The translations under genes and the position numbers were made by a program. The notes beneath the pieces were generated by a model, which saw only the letters and a list, made by a program, of their open reading frames with translations, did not search any database and had not been told where the DNA came from. DNA of 64,000 bases from positions 1 to 64,000 of the forward strand of contig CANJLH010000007.1 of assembly GCA_947475415.1 (NCBI GenBank). The letters are read 5' to 3'. The DNA is from Caulobacteraceae bacterium. GTDB taxonomy: Bacteria > Pseudomonadota > Alphaproteobacteria > Caulobacterales > Caulobacteraceae. Positions 52,781-64,000 of this stretch are shown one piece after another (positions within the stretch are counted from its first letter, which is position 1; each line of letters opens with the position of its first letter).

Positions 52781-54391
52781 ATGCGACTCCGTACCGCAAT
52801 GGCGACAATGGCGTTCGTGCTGGGCGCGGCGTCGGCCCAGGGGGCCCTGGCGGGGCCCGGAAAGTGCGACCTGGACTCCATCCGCGCAATCACGCCGGCG
52901 CCGGCGGTGATCGACTCGGTGACGCCCATCTCCGCCCTGGTTCCTCACTGCCAGGTGCTGGGCCATGTGATCACCCAGGACCCCGCACCCAACCGGGTGG
53001 AGTTCTCGGTGATGCTGCCGGATGAGAATTTCGGCAACCGCTACTATTTCGTCGGCGAGGGCGCCGCCGCCGGCTTCGTGCCCACCGCCACGGCGGGCGA
53101 CCCCATGAACGCGGGGTATCTGAACGTCACCCTCAAGCTGCTGGGCGACGGTTTTGCCGTGGCGGGGACTGACACCGGCCACAAGGGGGCCATGTGGGAT
53201 TTCGGCATCGGCAATCCCGCAGCGCGCCTGGACCACGGCCACCGCGGCGCCCATGTGGCGGCCGTGGCCACCCAGGCGATCACCAAGTCCTATTACGGCG
53301 CGGCGGGCCGCCTCTACCGCTATCATCTGGGTTGTTCCGGCGGCGGGCGGATGGGCGCCATGGCGGTGCTGCACCACCCAGAGGACTATGACGGTGTGGT
53401 GGTGTCTACCGGCTTCGGCGGCGGCGGCAGCGTCTGGTTCGCCTGGATCCTTCAACACCTGCTCGCCAACCCCGACGGCTGGGTCTCGCCGGCGAAACTG
53501 GACATGCTGGAACGCGCCGTTGCCGCCCGCTGCGCCGACCCCGACGGGCTGGTCCGGGACCCCAACGCCTGCGGTTTTGACCCAGCCTCACTGCAATGCA
53601 AGGCGGGTGACAGTCCCGATTGTTTGACCGCCGCGGAGGTCAAGATGGTGAAGGTGATCACCGGCCCCTATCCGAGCGGACCGGGCGAGACCCATCCGGG
53701 CTTCACCCTCACCAACCCGACCGGGTGGTCGTCGTTCCTGCTGGGCGCCACGCGGCCCACCGGGTCGGACCCGAAGAACCCCTGGGCGCCGGCCGCGCCG
53801 CCCTCAAACTTCGGCATCATGCACAGCATCATGCGCGGCGTGTACTTCGACAACGCCAGCTTCGATTTCGTCAAGGACCTGGACTTCAGCAACCCCGCCC
53901 ACCTCAAGGCGCTGCAGGTGGGCGCGCCCACTTGGGGGGCGGTCGATCCCGACATCTCGGCCTACGTCAAGCGGGGCGGCAAAATCATACTGTGGGCGGG
54001 CCTCAGCGAGAACGCCGTGCCGCCAGCCACTGAAATCGACTACTACAACATTCAGAAGCGGCGCGATCCTAATGTGGACGACTTCATGCGCCTGTACCTT
54101 GCACCGGGCGTCTACCACTGCGGCGGCGGTCCGGGACCTCAGGACACGCCGGAGCGGCTGCTCGACAAGCTCATCGGCTGGGTCGAAGAGGGCAAAAGGC
54201 CGGATGCGATCATCGCCACCGCCGCTACGCCGCGCCTGCAAATGTCGGCCGCCGGTCCGGTGCTGACGCCACCCATCCGTTCGCGCACGGTGAAACTCTG
54301 CCCCTATCCGCAGCGAGCGGTGTTCCGGGCCCGCAAAGGCGCATTCCCTTATGACGCCGACAACTGGAGCTGTGAGGCGCCGGCGCGGTGA
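52781..54391 (+). CDS. Secreted tannase/feruloyl esterase family protein
   Basis: About 536 residues. I prefer ATG 52781, six bases after GGGAGG, over ATG 52775. Signal peptide to LAGPGK. The alpha/beta hydrolase core has the nucleophile in HLGCSGGGRMGAM (tannase family usually CS-x-GGR), paired cysteines typical of the CS-D-HC motif, and the final His in GVYHCGGGPGPQDT. Members cleave galloyl, feruloyl or MHET-type aromatic esters outside the cytoplasm. The downstream gene overlaps it by 4 nt. It lies 0.5 kb after the TonB receptor-acetamidase pair on the same strand. Confidence 0.88.
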   Translation: MRLRTAMATMAFVLGAASAQGALAGPGKCDLDSIRAITPAPAVIDSVTPISALVPHCQVLGHVITQDPAPNRVEFSVMLPDENFGNRYYFVGEGAAAGFVPTATAGDPMNAGYLNVTLKLLGDGFAVAGTDTGHKGAMWDFGIGNPAARLDHGHRGAHVAAVATQAITKSYYGAAGRLYRYHLGCSGGGRMGAMAVLHHPEDYDGVVVSTGFGGGGSVWFAWILQHLLANPDGWVSPAKLDMLERAVAARCADPDGLVRDPNACGFDPASLQCKAGDSPDCLTAAEVKMVKVITGPYPSGPGETHPGFTLTNPTGWSSFLLGATRPTGSDPKNPWAPAAPPSNFGIMHSIMRGVYFDNASFDFVKDLDFSNPAHLKALQVGAPTWGAVDPDISAYVKRGGKIILWAGLSENAVPPATEIDYYNIQKRRDPNVDDFMRLYLAPGVYHCGGGPGPQDTPERLLDKLIGWVEEGKRPDAIIATAATPRLQMSAAGPVLTPPIRSRTVKLCPYPQRAVFRARKGAFPYDADNWSCEAPAR

Positions 54392-54750
54392 AGGGCCTGG
54401 TCGTCACGGCCCTTCTGGCGGTAACGGCGGCGGGTCCGTCGCCGGGTGACGACCAAATGGAGTCGTTGCTGGCGGCCTGCTCGGCCGAGCGTGGGGCCTA
54501 TTGGCAGGCCCTGGCCAACGTCAATCCGCCGGAGATCGTCGAACTGACAATGGCCGAGCTGCTCTCGGACCTGAAGGGGCTGCCGACCTGGAATGAGGTG
54601 GAGATCGCACGCCGCCAGGCGCAGGACGCGCGAGCCATAGCCGCCGACGCCGAGACCCTGCGGGCCAATCCGGCGCTGGCGCAGGCGGCCCGGTTGGGGC
54701 AGTGCCTGACCGGCGCAGAATGGCGCCGGAGGAAAAAGAGCGCCCCATGA
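54388..54750 (+). CDS. Hypothetical small secreted protein
   Basis: 120 residues from GTG 54388, overlapping the tannase stop (GTGA). A short hydrophobic start (MKGLVVTALLAVTAAGPSPG) reads as a signal peptide. The rest is helical, with Cys in LLAACSAERG and Cys in LGQCLTGAEWRRR that could form a disulfide. No family recognised. Coupling to the tannase gene suggests a helper or unrelated passenger. Its stop overlaps the methyltransferase start by 4 nt. Confidence 0.7.
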   Translation: MKGLVVTALLAVTAAGPSPGDDQMESLLAACSAERGAYWQALANVNPPEIVELTMAELLSDLKGLPTWNEVEIARRQAQDARAIAADAETLRANPALAQAARLGQCLTGAEWRRRKKSAP

Positions 54751-55580
54751 CCGAACCCGCCAACGCCGACCAGATCACCTACTGGAACGCCGCCGCCGGC
54801 GAGACCTGGGCGGCCCTGCAGGACCGGATGGATCACCAGCTGGAACCACTGGGCCTGCGGGCCATGCAGGCGCTGGAGCCAAAGCCCGGGGAGAGATTCC
54901 TGGATATCGGTTGCGGCGCCGGCCAGACCACTCTGGCCTTGGCCCGCGCGGGCCAGCCCGGCGGATCGGCCGTCGGAATCGATATCTCCCGGCCCCTGCT
55001 GCAGGTGGCGCGCGACCGCACACCCGCCGGGCTGGACGCAACTTTCGTTGAGACCGACGCCCAGACTTACGCGTTCGCGCCGGCCAGCTTCGATGCCGCC
55101 TTCTCGCGGTTTGGCGTGATGTTCTTCTCTGATCCCGCCGCCGCCTTCGCCAACATCCGTTCGGCCTTGAAGCCGGGTGGCCGGCTGGCCTTCGTCTGCT
55201 GGCGCGCGCCGGCTGAAAATCCCTTCATGACCCTGCCGATGGCCGCCGTAGCGTCTCTGGCGACGCCACCTGCGCCACCAACGCCCGGGGCTCCCGGACC
55301 ATTCGCCTTCGCCGATCCCGAGCATATACGCGCGATCCTGGATGCCGCCGGCTTCAAGGGCGTTGCGCTGAGCCAACATGACCAGAAGATCGGCAGCGGC
55401 GATCTCGAACAGAGCCTCTCCGTCGCCCTAAGAGTAGGTCCCCTAGGCGCGGTTCTACGCGAGCACCCAGACCAGCGCGACAAAGTGATCGACGCAGTCC
55501 GCGCAGCCCTCAGCGTCCATGACGGCCCCGATGGTGTCAGGCTGGGTTCCGCTAGCTGGATCGTGACGGCGCAAAACTGA
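54747..55580 (+). CDS. Class I SAM-dependent methyltransferase
   Basis: 277 residues from ATG 54747. The SAM motif I is FLDIGCGAGQTTLALA, motif II GIDISRPLL, and RFGVMFFSDPAAAFANIRSALKPGGRLAFVCW is the Methyltransf_11 pattern. YWNAAAGETWAALQDRMDHQLEPLG at the N-terminus is common in a subgroup of alphaproteobacterial methyltransferases. Substrate unknown; O-methylation of a phenolic released by the neighbouring esterase is possible but speculative. It is the third gene of an overlapping set and ends 10 bp from the convergent ligA stop. Confidence 0.88.
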   Translation: MTEPANADQITYWNAAAGETWAALQDRMDHQLEPLGLRAMQALEPKPGERFLDIGCGAGQTTLALARAGQPGGSAVGIDISRPLLQVARDRTPAGLDATFVETDAQTYAFAPASFDAAFSRFGVMFFSDPAAAFANIRSALKPGGRLAFVCWRAPAENPFMTLPMAAVASLATPPAPPTPGAPGPFAFADPEHIRAILDAAGFKGVALSQHDQKIGSGDLEQSLSVALRVGPLGAVLREHPDQRDKVIDAVRAALSVHDGPDGVRLGSASWIVTAQN

Positions 55581-55590
55581 CCCCTGCACC

Positions 55591-59374
<3,784 letters not shown>

Positions 59375-59434
59375 GGGGACAGGATCGCCTGGAATCGCCT
59401 GCGCCGAAAGGGCGAAGGCGCGGTCATGGCGACT

Positions 59435-60412
59435 TCAGTTTCCGTTGGCGGGCGCGTCCGACGGCGGAGGCGCGGGCGAAATTTCCGGTTCAGCCAACGC
59501 CGGCGCGGCGGGCAAGGGGGATTCCGGATCGGCCAGCGGCGGCGCGATCGTGGATTCCTTGGATTTCCGGAATGGGATCTTGAAGAGTTTACGCACCCCG
59601 CCCTTTTCCTTTGGCGCCGTCGCCGGACGCAGACCCTTGTCGGTCAGCAATCTGTAAGCGTCCGAATACCAGATATCGCCAGGGTAATTGTAACCCAGCA
59701 CAGCGCCGTTCTTGCGGGCCTCATCCATCAGTCCGATCGTGAGATAAGATTCCACCAGGCGGTACAGGGCCTCCGGCGTGTGGCTCGTGGTCTGATAGCG
59801 ATCGACAACGCTACGGAAGCGGCCGATGGCCGCCAGGGTGTCGCCCTGACGCAGGTAATAGCGGCCGACGGTCATTTCCTTACCCGCCAGCTGGTCGTTG
59901 ACCATGTCGATTTTCAGGCGGGCGTCCTGAGCATATTCGGTGCGCGGATATCGCAAAACCACTTCTCGCAGAGCATCCAACGCCTGGCCGGCGGCGGCCT
60001 GATCGCGGCCCACATCGACGATCTGTTCGAAGTAACAGATGGCCTTCAGATAGTGGGCGTACGCCGCCGTGGGGTTGCCGGGATAGAGCGAAATGAACCG
60101 TTCCGCGTCTCCAATGGCTTCAGCGTAGTCATTGGACTGATAGTGGGCGAAGGCCTGCATCAAGATCGAGCGGCGCGACCATTCGGAATAGGGATGCTGG
60201 CGCTCGACCTCCTGGAAATACTCCACCGCCTGCGCCCACTGGCGACGATCCATGCGGTTGGCGCCGGCTGCGTACAGCAACTCTACTGGCCGCTCCTCGT
60301 AGGACAGCTTCAGTTTTTTTGCTTTGCTCGCGCAGCCGCTCAACGCCACGGCCAAAATAACCGCAGCTATGACCGGACGGGCGGTCGAATAACGATGCCA
60401 GGACACGTTCAC
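59435..60412 (-). CDS. bamD: Outer membrane assembly lipoprotein BamD
   Basis: 325 residues from GTG 60412. The lipoprotein signal peptide ends in LSGC with Cys27 as the lipidated residue. Five TPR-like repeats follow (ELLYAAGANRMDRRQWAQAVEYFQEVERQHPYSEW; HYQSNDYAEAIGDAERFISLYPGN). The last 70 residues are a proline-rich tail typical of caulobacterial homologues. BamD and BamA insert beta-barrels such as the TonB receptor in this window. It is 79 bp downstream of lpxC on the same strand. Confidence 0.94.
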   Translation of the reverse strand: MNVSWHRYSTARPVIAAVILAVALSGCASKAKKLKLSYEERPVELLYAAGANRMDRRQWAQAVEYFQEVERQHPYSEWSRRSILMQAFAHYQSNDYAEAIGDAERFISLYPGNPTAAYAHYLKAICYFEQIVDVGRDQAAAGQALDALREVVLRYPRTEYAQDARLKIDMVNDQLAGKEMTVGRYYLRQGDTLAAIGRFRSVVDRYQTTSHTPEALYRLVESYLTIGLMDEARKNGAVLGYNYPGDIWYSDAYRLLTDKGLRPATAPKEKGGVRKLFKIPFRKSKESTIAPPLADPESPLPAAPALAEPEISPAPPPSDAPANGN

Positions 60413-60491
60413 CTCAAGACCTTCGCGGGACCCCGCGCGGACGTGGCGGTTCTACACGAGCCGGACGCAGTCGCAAATCGAAGCCGTGGGA

Positions 60492-61394
60492 TCAGCCCGC
60501 CTGATCCAGTTCCAAAGCTGGCGTCCGCCAGCGCCAAGCCTGCGGACTTGCCAGCAAGGCGCGCACAAGGGCGTTGTTGACCCCGTGCCCAGCGAGACGA
60601 CCCTCGAATCGGCCGAGCACCGGTCCGCCCAGAACATAGAGGTCGCCAATGGCGTCCAGCGCCTTGTGGCGCACAAATTCATCGGTGCGGCGCAGTCCCT
60701 CGGGATTGAGGATTCGATCACCGTCAATCACCACAACGTTTTCCAGCGAACCGCCGCGGGCGAGGCCCTTGGCGCGCAGCATTTCCACATCACTCAGAAA
60801 ACCAAATGTGCGGCAGTCGGCGAGTTCATCGCGGAACGCTTGCTCATCCATCGGCAAATCGATGCGCTGACGGCCCACCACCGGCGAATCAAAGGCGATC
60901 TCAAAGGCCACCTCAAATCCATCGGCGGGCGAAAGACTCGCATGCTTGTCGCCGTCGATGGCTTCCACCTTTTGCAAAATCTCCACATAGCGGCGTGGTC
61001 GATCCAATGCGCGCAGGCCTACCCGGTCCAGAACCTGGACGAATGGCAGGGCCGAACCGTCCATGATCGGTACCTCCGGGCCATCAATCTCGACCCGCGC
61101 GTTATCGACACCCAACATGGCGAAAGCCGCCATCAGATGTTCAATGGTGGCCACGGTAACGCCAGCGGCGTTGCCGATCACGGTCCCAAGTTCGGTGCGA
61201 CAAACCGCCGATCCGATCGCAGGAACCACATTGTCACGGTCGGTGACATCCGTGCGAACAAAAACGATTCCAAAGCCGGCGGGCGCCGGGTGGGCGCATA
61301 CCCGCGTGCGCGCACCGGTGTGTACGCCAACGCCCGAAAAGAACACGGGTCCTTGCACGGTATGCTGAAGCGCCGATCCGCCCACAGTGCCCAA
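60492..61394 (-). CDS. lpxC: UDP-3-O-acyl-N-acetylglucosamine deacetylase
   Basis: 300 residues. Zinc ligands are His86 (TIEHLMAAF), His243 and Asp247 (HKALDAIGD), and the catalytic His270 is in RLAGHGVNNALV. It carries out the committed step of lipid A synthesis. The N-terminus begins MGTVGG...QHTVQGPVFFSGVGVHTG. It is separated from ftsZ by about 320 bp containing a strong terminator, so it has its own promoter; three GANTC sites cluster 143-177 bp upstream. Confidence 0.96.
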   Translation of the reverse strand: MGTVGGSALQHTVQGPVFFSGVGVHTGARTRVCAHPAPAGFGIVFVRTDVTDRDNVVPAIGSAVCRTELGTVIGNAAGVTVATIEHLMAAFAMLGVDNARVEIDGPEVPIMDGSALPFVQVLDRVGLRALDRPRRYVEILQKVEAIDGDKHASLSPADGFEVAFEIAFDSPVVGRQRIDLPMDEQAFRDELADCRTFGFLSDVEMLRAKGLARGGSLENVVVIDGDRILNPEGLRRTDEFVRHKALDAIGDLYVLGGPVLGRFEGRLAGHGVNNALVRALLASPQAWRWRTPALELDQAG

Positions 61395-61536
61395 CCTTCC
61401 TACAGCGGCCCGATCAATATCGAGCCCTGGCGTCCCAATTTAGAACGTAGGCATGATGCTGCAACGCGACAAAACACTTCCTGTTTCGAAATGTTTCCCC
61501 TCGCACAATACCCGAGCGCCCCACGTTCAAACCCTC

Positions 61537-61571
61537 GAATCCGGCGACTCGATATTCGACAAACCCGAATC
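61537..61571. promoter_or_regulatory. Three GANTC (CcrM methylation) sites upstream of lpxC
   Basis: GAATC at 61537-61541, GACTC at 61546-61550 and GAATC at 61567-61571, all within 35 bp. GANTC is the target of the cell-cycle adenine methyltransferase CcrM in alphaproteobacteria. Such sites are infrequent in GC-rich DNA, so three this close is notable. A role in lpxC timing is inferred. Confidence 0.5.
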
Positions 61572-61659
61572 CCCGCGTGTTTATCGAACGTTGCCGCAAA
61601 ATCCTTAGGACTGGTTAAGCTTGTTGGCCGGCCTGGATCGCAATGCTGCGTCGCACAAT

Positions 61660-61693
61660 AACAAAAACGCCCCGGCGATGATCGCCGGGGCGT
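61660..61693 (-). terminator. Rho-independent terminator of ftsZ
   Basis: ACGCCCCGGCGAT (61667-61679) and ATCGCCGGGGCGT (61681-61693) are perfect complements. On the minus strand the stem is followed by TTTTTGTTATT. It lies 26 bp after the ftsZ stop and should end ftsZ transcripts before lpxC. Confidence 0.92.
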
Positions 61694-61718
61694 CGATGCA
61701 ATGGTCAAAATGTGGGCG

Positions 61719-63266
61719 TCAGTTGGCCAGGCGGCGCAGGAACGAGGGTATTTCCAGGTCCTCAGTCGCGTCGAGGACAGGTTCTTCCGCCTGCGCTTCA
61801 GCCGCCATCTGCGCACCCCGTTGGGGGCCGTTGCGTGTCATCGGGGGGGGCTGTTCATAGCGCTGGCGGCCACCGAACAGACTGAGGAATCCACTCCGAG
61901 GTTGGCGTCGGTCTTCATAGTCATGGCCCATATAAGCCGGCTCGTCCTCCTCGTCGGCCACCATTGGATCCACGATCCGCGTGATTGGCCGGGTGATCTG
62001 AGGCTCTGGGGCCGGTTCGGGCGCTGAGCGGAGCAGATCGCCTTGTGCGATTTCCTCTGTGACCCTCACAGGATCCGCCGCCGCGTAGGCCATCGGCTCC
62101 GGCGCGGCCGCCAGGGGTTCAAAGATCGCCGTTTGGGCCACTTCAGCATAAACCGGTTCGCGTTCCGCGAACACCGGCCGTTCGAAGGATCGCACAGGTT
62201 CCGCAACCGGCGGCGTCTCTGCTTCGGCGACCGGCGTCGCACGCAGCGGCGGCGCCGTGAGCGGAGGCCGTGCCGTCCGAGCCTCCATGGCCGCCATCAC
62301 CGCTCCGTCCATGCCGGTGGCAACCACCGAAACGCGGATCATTCCGTTCAGGCTCGGGTCGAAGGCCGCGCCGAAGATGATGTTTGCGTCATTGTCCACC
62401 TGCTCAGAGATGGCATTGGCGGCCTCGTCGACCTCCAGCAAGGTCATGTCCAGTCCGCCGGTGACATTGATCAAAACCGCCTTGGCGCCCTTCAGGGAGA
62501 CTTCGTCCAGGAGCGGGTTGGCGATGGCGTTCTGGGCCGCCATCAGGGCGCGGTCATCGCCGGAGGCCTCTCCGGTGCCCATCATCGCCTTGCCCATCTC
62601 AGTCATCACCGTTCGCACGTCGGCGAAGTCGAGGTTGATCAGTCCGGGCAGCACCATAAGGTCGGTGATTGAACGCACGCCGGAATGCAGCACCTGGTCG
62701 GCCATGCCAAAGGCTTCGGCGAAAGTGGTGCGCTCATTGGCGATGCGGAACAGGTTCTGGTTTGGGATCACGATCAGCGTATCGACATAGCGTTGCAGTT
62801 CGCTGATGCCGGCGTCGGCCAAGCGCATGCGATGGCGGCCTTCAAATTGGAAGGGTTTGGTGACCACCCCGACGGTTAGAATGCCGCGCTCGCGCGCAGC
62901 CTTTGCGATCACCGGCGCGGCGCCGGTGCCCGTGCCGCCGCCCATGCCCGCGGTGATGAACACCATGTGGGCGCCGTCCAGATGCTCACCGATCTCGGGG
63001 ATCGACTCCTCGGCGGCGCTCATACCCACTTCCGGGTGTGCGCCGGCGCCCAATCCTTGCGTCACCTGCACGCCCAGTTGAATTCGCCGGTCGGTCTTAG
63101 AAAAGGCCAATTGTTGCGCATCCGTGTTCGCAACGACGAACTCAACACCTTCGAGTCCGGCCTCGATCATGTTGTTGACCGCGTTGCCACCGGCGCCCCC
63201 AACGCCGAAGACGACGATGCGCGGCTTCAGTTCGGTCGCGCGGGGGGCAGAGAGAGCGATAGCCAT
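61719..63266 (-). CDS. ftsZ: Cell division protein FtsZ
   Basis: 515 residues. GTPase core (1-320) with [14 protein letters not shown], tubulin signature GMGGGTGTG (107-115) and [11 protein letters not shown]; a long disordered linker (about 325-495) rich in Pro/Glu/Ala; and the C-terminal peptide [13 protein letters not shown] that binds FtsA. The long linker is a hallmark of caulobacterial FtsZ and is needed there for proper wall synthesis at the septum. Upstream is a 225-bp gap from ftsA with a CtrA box and GANTC sites, as in Caulobacter crescentus. Downstream is a strong terminator. Confidence 0.97.
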   Translation of the reverse strand: MAIALSAPRATELKPRIVVFGVGGAGGNAVNNMIEAGLEGVEFVVANTDAQQLAFSKTDRRIQLGVQVTQGLGAGAHPEVGMSAAEESIPEIGEHLDGAHMVFITAGMGGGTGTGAAPVIAKAARERGILTVGVVTKPFQFEGRHRMRLADAGISELQRYVDTLIVIPNQNLFRIANERTTFAEAFGMADQVLHSGVRSITDLMVLPGLINLDFADVRTVMTEMGKAMMGTGEASGDDRALMAAQNAIANPLLDEVSLKGAKAVLINVTGGLDMTLLEVDEAANAISEQVDNDANIIFGAAFDPSLNGMIRVSVVATGMDGAVMAAMEARTARPPLTAPPLRATPVAEAETPPVAEPVRSFERPVFAEREPVYAEVAQTAIFEPLAAAPEPMAYAAADPVRVTEEIAQGDLLRSAPEPAPEPQITRPITRIVDPMVADEEDEPAYMGHDYEDRRQPRSGFLSLFGGRQRYEQPPPMTRNGPQRGAQMAAEAQAEEPVLDATEDLEIPSFLRRLAN

Positions 63267-63353
63267 GTCGCCAGCGTCCTTCGCTAGTTTGCTTGTCGGC
63301 GACTCGCCGCCGACGCGTCCATTCAGGATGGGTTAACTAAGGCTCCCCCTTCC

Positions 63354-63369
63354 TTAATCGAGGGTTAAC
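63354..63369. promoter_or_regulatory. CtrA binding site in the ftsZ promoter
   Basis: TTAA, seven bases (TCGAGGG), TTAAC: an exact match to the CtrA consensus TTAA-N7-TTAAC. It lies about 88-103 bp upstream of the ftsZ ATG. An extra TTAAC half-site is at 63333-63337. In C. crescentus CtrA represses ftsZ in swarmer cells; conservation here suggests the same. Confidence 0.8.
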
Positions 63370-63491
63370 CCGATAGCCTGAGTCGCACGCCCGTCGACGC
63401 CCACGCGCATTTGTGACCACGATATGGCGAAAGTTTCGCCGCCGCGAGCGGGCGCGGACCGCGTCAATCCGACTCAGAAAGAAAATTGACG

Positions 63492-64000
63492 TCAGAGGTT
63501 CTCGCGTAACCACGCGGCCATCTTGGCGACGGGGTTTGCACCAGGCTCCAATGGTTCGCGCCGCAAGCGGGCGGCGGCCAGCGCCTTGGCGGAAACCGCC
63601 TCGCGTGGGCCAAACGCGGCGCGATGCAGGACTCCTGCGGCGGCGCAGAACGCCGGACCTGAGGCGGCATCGGCCAGATGCGGAACCCGACGCGGTCGGC
63701 CCAGTCGGACGGGATGATCGAACACCCGCACGGCGACCTCTCGTACGCCAGAGAGCTGCGAGGCGCCGCCGGTGATCACAATTCCGGCGCCGGGATCGAC
63801 GGGAGCGCCTGACGCGCGAAGTCGGTCACGCAGCAATTCGAGAGTTTCCTCAACGCGCGGTGCAATGATCCCCTTCAGCAGCGAACGCGGCGCCACCACG
63901 GGTCCCGCGCCCGGATCATCACCCCTCGGCGGGGCCTCAATCATTTCGCGATCTTCGTTGGCCGACGCAATGGCGGAGCCGTGCAAGGTCTTGATCCGCT
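63492..64000 (-). CDS. ftsA: Cell division protein FtsA (C-terminal part, runs off the window)
   Basis: About 169 codons of the 3' end are visible; the frame is open to position 64000, reading RIKTLHGSAIAS at the edge, a typical FtsA segment before the second ATPase lobe. GIVITGGASQLSGVREVA is the adenosine-binding motif. The C-terminal tail after the core ends in PVAKMAAWLRENL, the amphipathic membrane-targeting helix. FtsA tethers FtsZ filaments to the membrane. It precedes ftsZ by 225 bp on the same strand. Confidence 0.93.
   Translation of the reverse strand, partial: RIKTLHGSAIASANEDREMIEAPPRGDDPGAGPVVAPRSLLKGIIAPRVEETLELLRDRLRASGAPVDPGAGIVITGGASQLSGVREVAVRVFDHPVRLGRPRRVPHLADAASGPAFCAAAGVLHRAAFGPREAVSAKALAAARLRREPLEPGANPVAKMAAWLRENL

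Larger units (their letters stand above)
61395..61718. other. ftsZ-lpxC intergenic region
   Basis: About 320 bp containing the ftsZ terminator (61660-61693) and, nearer lpxC, a moderately AT-rich promoter region with a GANTC cluster. A TTAG and a TTAA about six bases apart near 61610 resemble a poor CtrA site with wrong spacing. No gene is seen. Confidence 0.55.

Noticed and set aside
61600-61622. CtrA site in the lpxC upstream region
   Set aside because: TTAG and TTAA are about six bases apart and the first half is imperfect; spacing should be seven with TTAA.

Overview
The window is GC-rich and reads like the chromosome of a member of the Caulobacteraceae (alphaproteobacteria), possibly Phenylobacterium; the genus is an inference. 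The grounds are the ftsA-ftsZ-lpxC-bamD-recN-ligA order, an FtsZ of about 515 residues with a long linker, an ftsZ upstream region with a full CtrA box and GANTC (CcrM) sites, a TipN-like polarity protein, a fused cysNC, a Coq4 homologue, a UrcA-family protein and a large TonB-dependent receptor. Coding density is high. Many same-strand neighbours overlap by 1-8 nt (GTGA or ATGA junctions), and several convergent pairs share a CTAG, TTAG or CTAA at their stops.

Layout. 1-148: the istA-proximal end of an IS21-family insertion sequence, cut by the window edge. 245-2967: an N-formylglutamate amidohydrolase divergent from a marR-MFS efflux pair, with a palindrome between them. 2968-9909: a minus-strand SDR-P450-nitronate monooxygenase operon divergent from the two methylmalonyl-CoA mutase subunits. 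9916-14472: a DUF4112 protein, a TipN-like coiled-coil protein with fourteen 11-residue repeats, a small protein and a secreted crystallin-fold protein. 14520-16581: alkylation repair (Ogt plus an Ada/AlkA fusion). 16788-19666: sulfate activation (cysD-cysNC) behind an intrinsic-terminator hairpin. 19663-25817: a TadG/vWA protein with phage-like inserts, an alcohol dehydrogenase-family protein, DUF423, a Bcr/CflA pump and proline iminopeptidase.

25814-31641: the complete cell-shape operon mreB-mreC-mreD-mrdA-mrdB. 31921-34573: leuA with a leucine-rich leader peptide, followed by an EamA transporter. 34714-44602: mixed housekeeping genes (SDR, DedA-like VTT protein, aspartate aminotransferase family, Coq4, RHH protein, UvrD/PcrA helicase, PrmA) among several small proteins. 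44680-55580: an accessory-looking stretch with a GNAT enzyme, aminopeptidase P, UrcA, a TonB receptor, a secreted acetamidase-like protein, a decayed copy of the aminopeptidase P tail, a secreted tannase-family esterase and a methyltransferase. 55591-64000: ligA, recN, bamD, lpxC, ftsZ and the 3' part of ftsA, all on the minus strand.

How it fits together. The two ends of the shape and division machinery (mre/mrd and fts/lpx/bam) are core envelope-growth genes. The ftsZ and lpxC upstream regions carry motifs that suggest cell-cycle control. The most interesting material is regulatory or structural: the leuA leader peptide, the possible attenuator before cysD, the 11-residue repeat array in the TipN-like protein, the phage-type modules inside a TadG-like protein, and the duplicated pepP tail flanking a TonB receptor/amidase module. 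I see no CRISPR array, prophage, rRNA or tRNA gene, and no clear case for a wholly new defence system.
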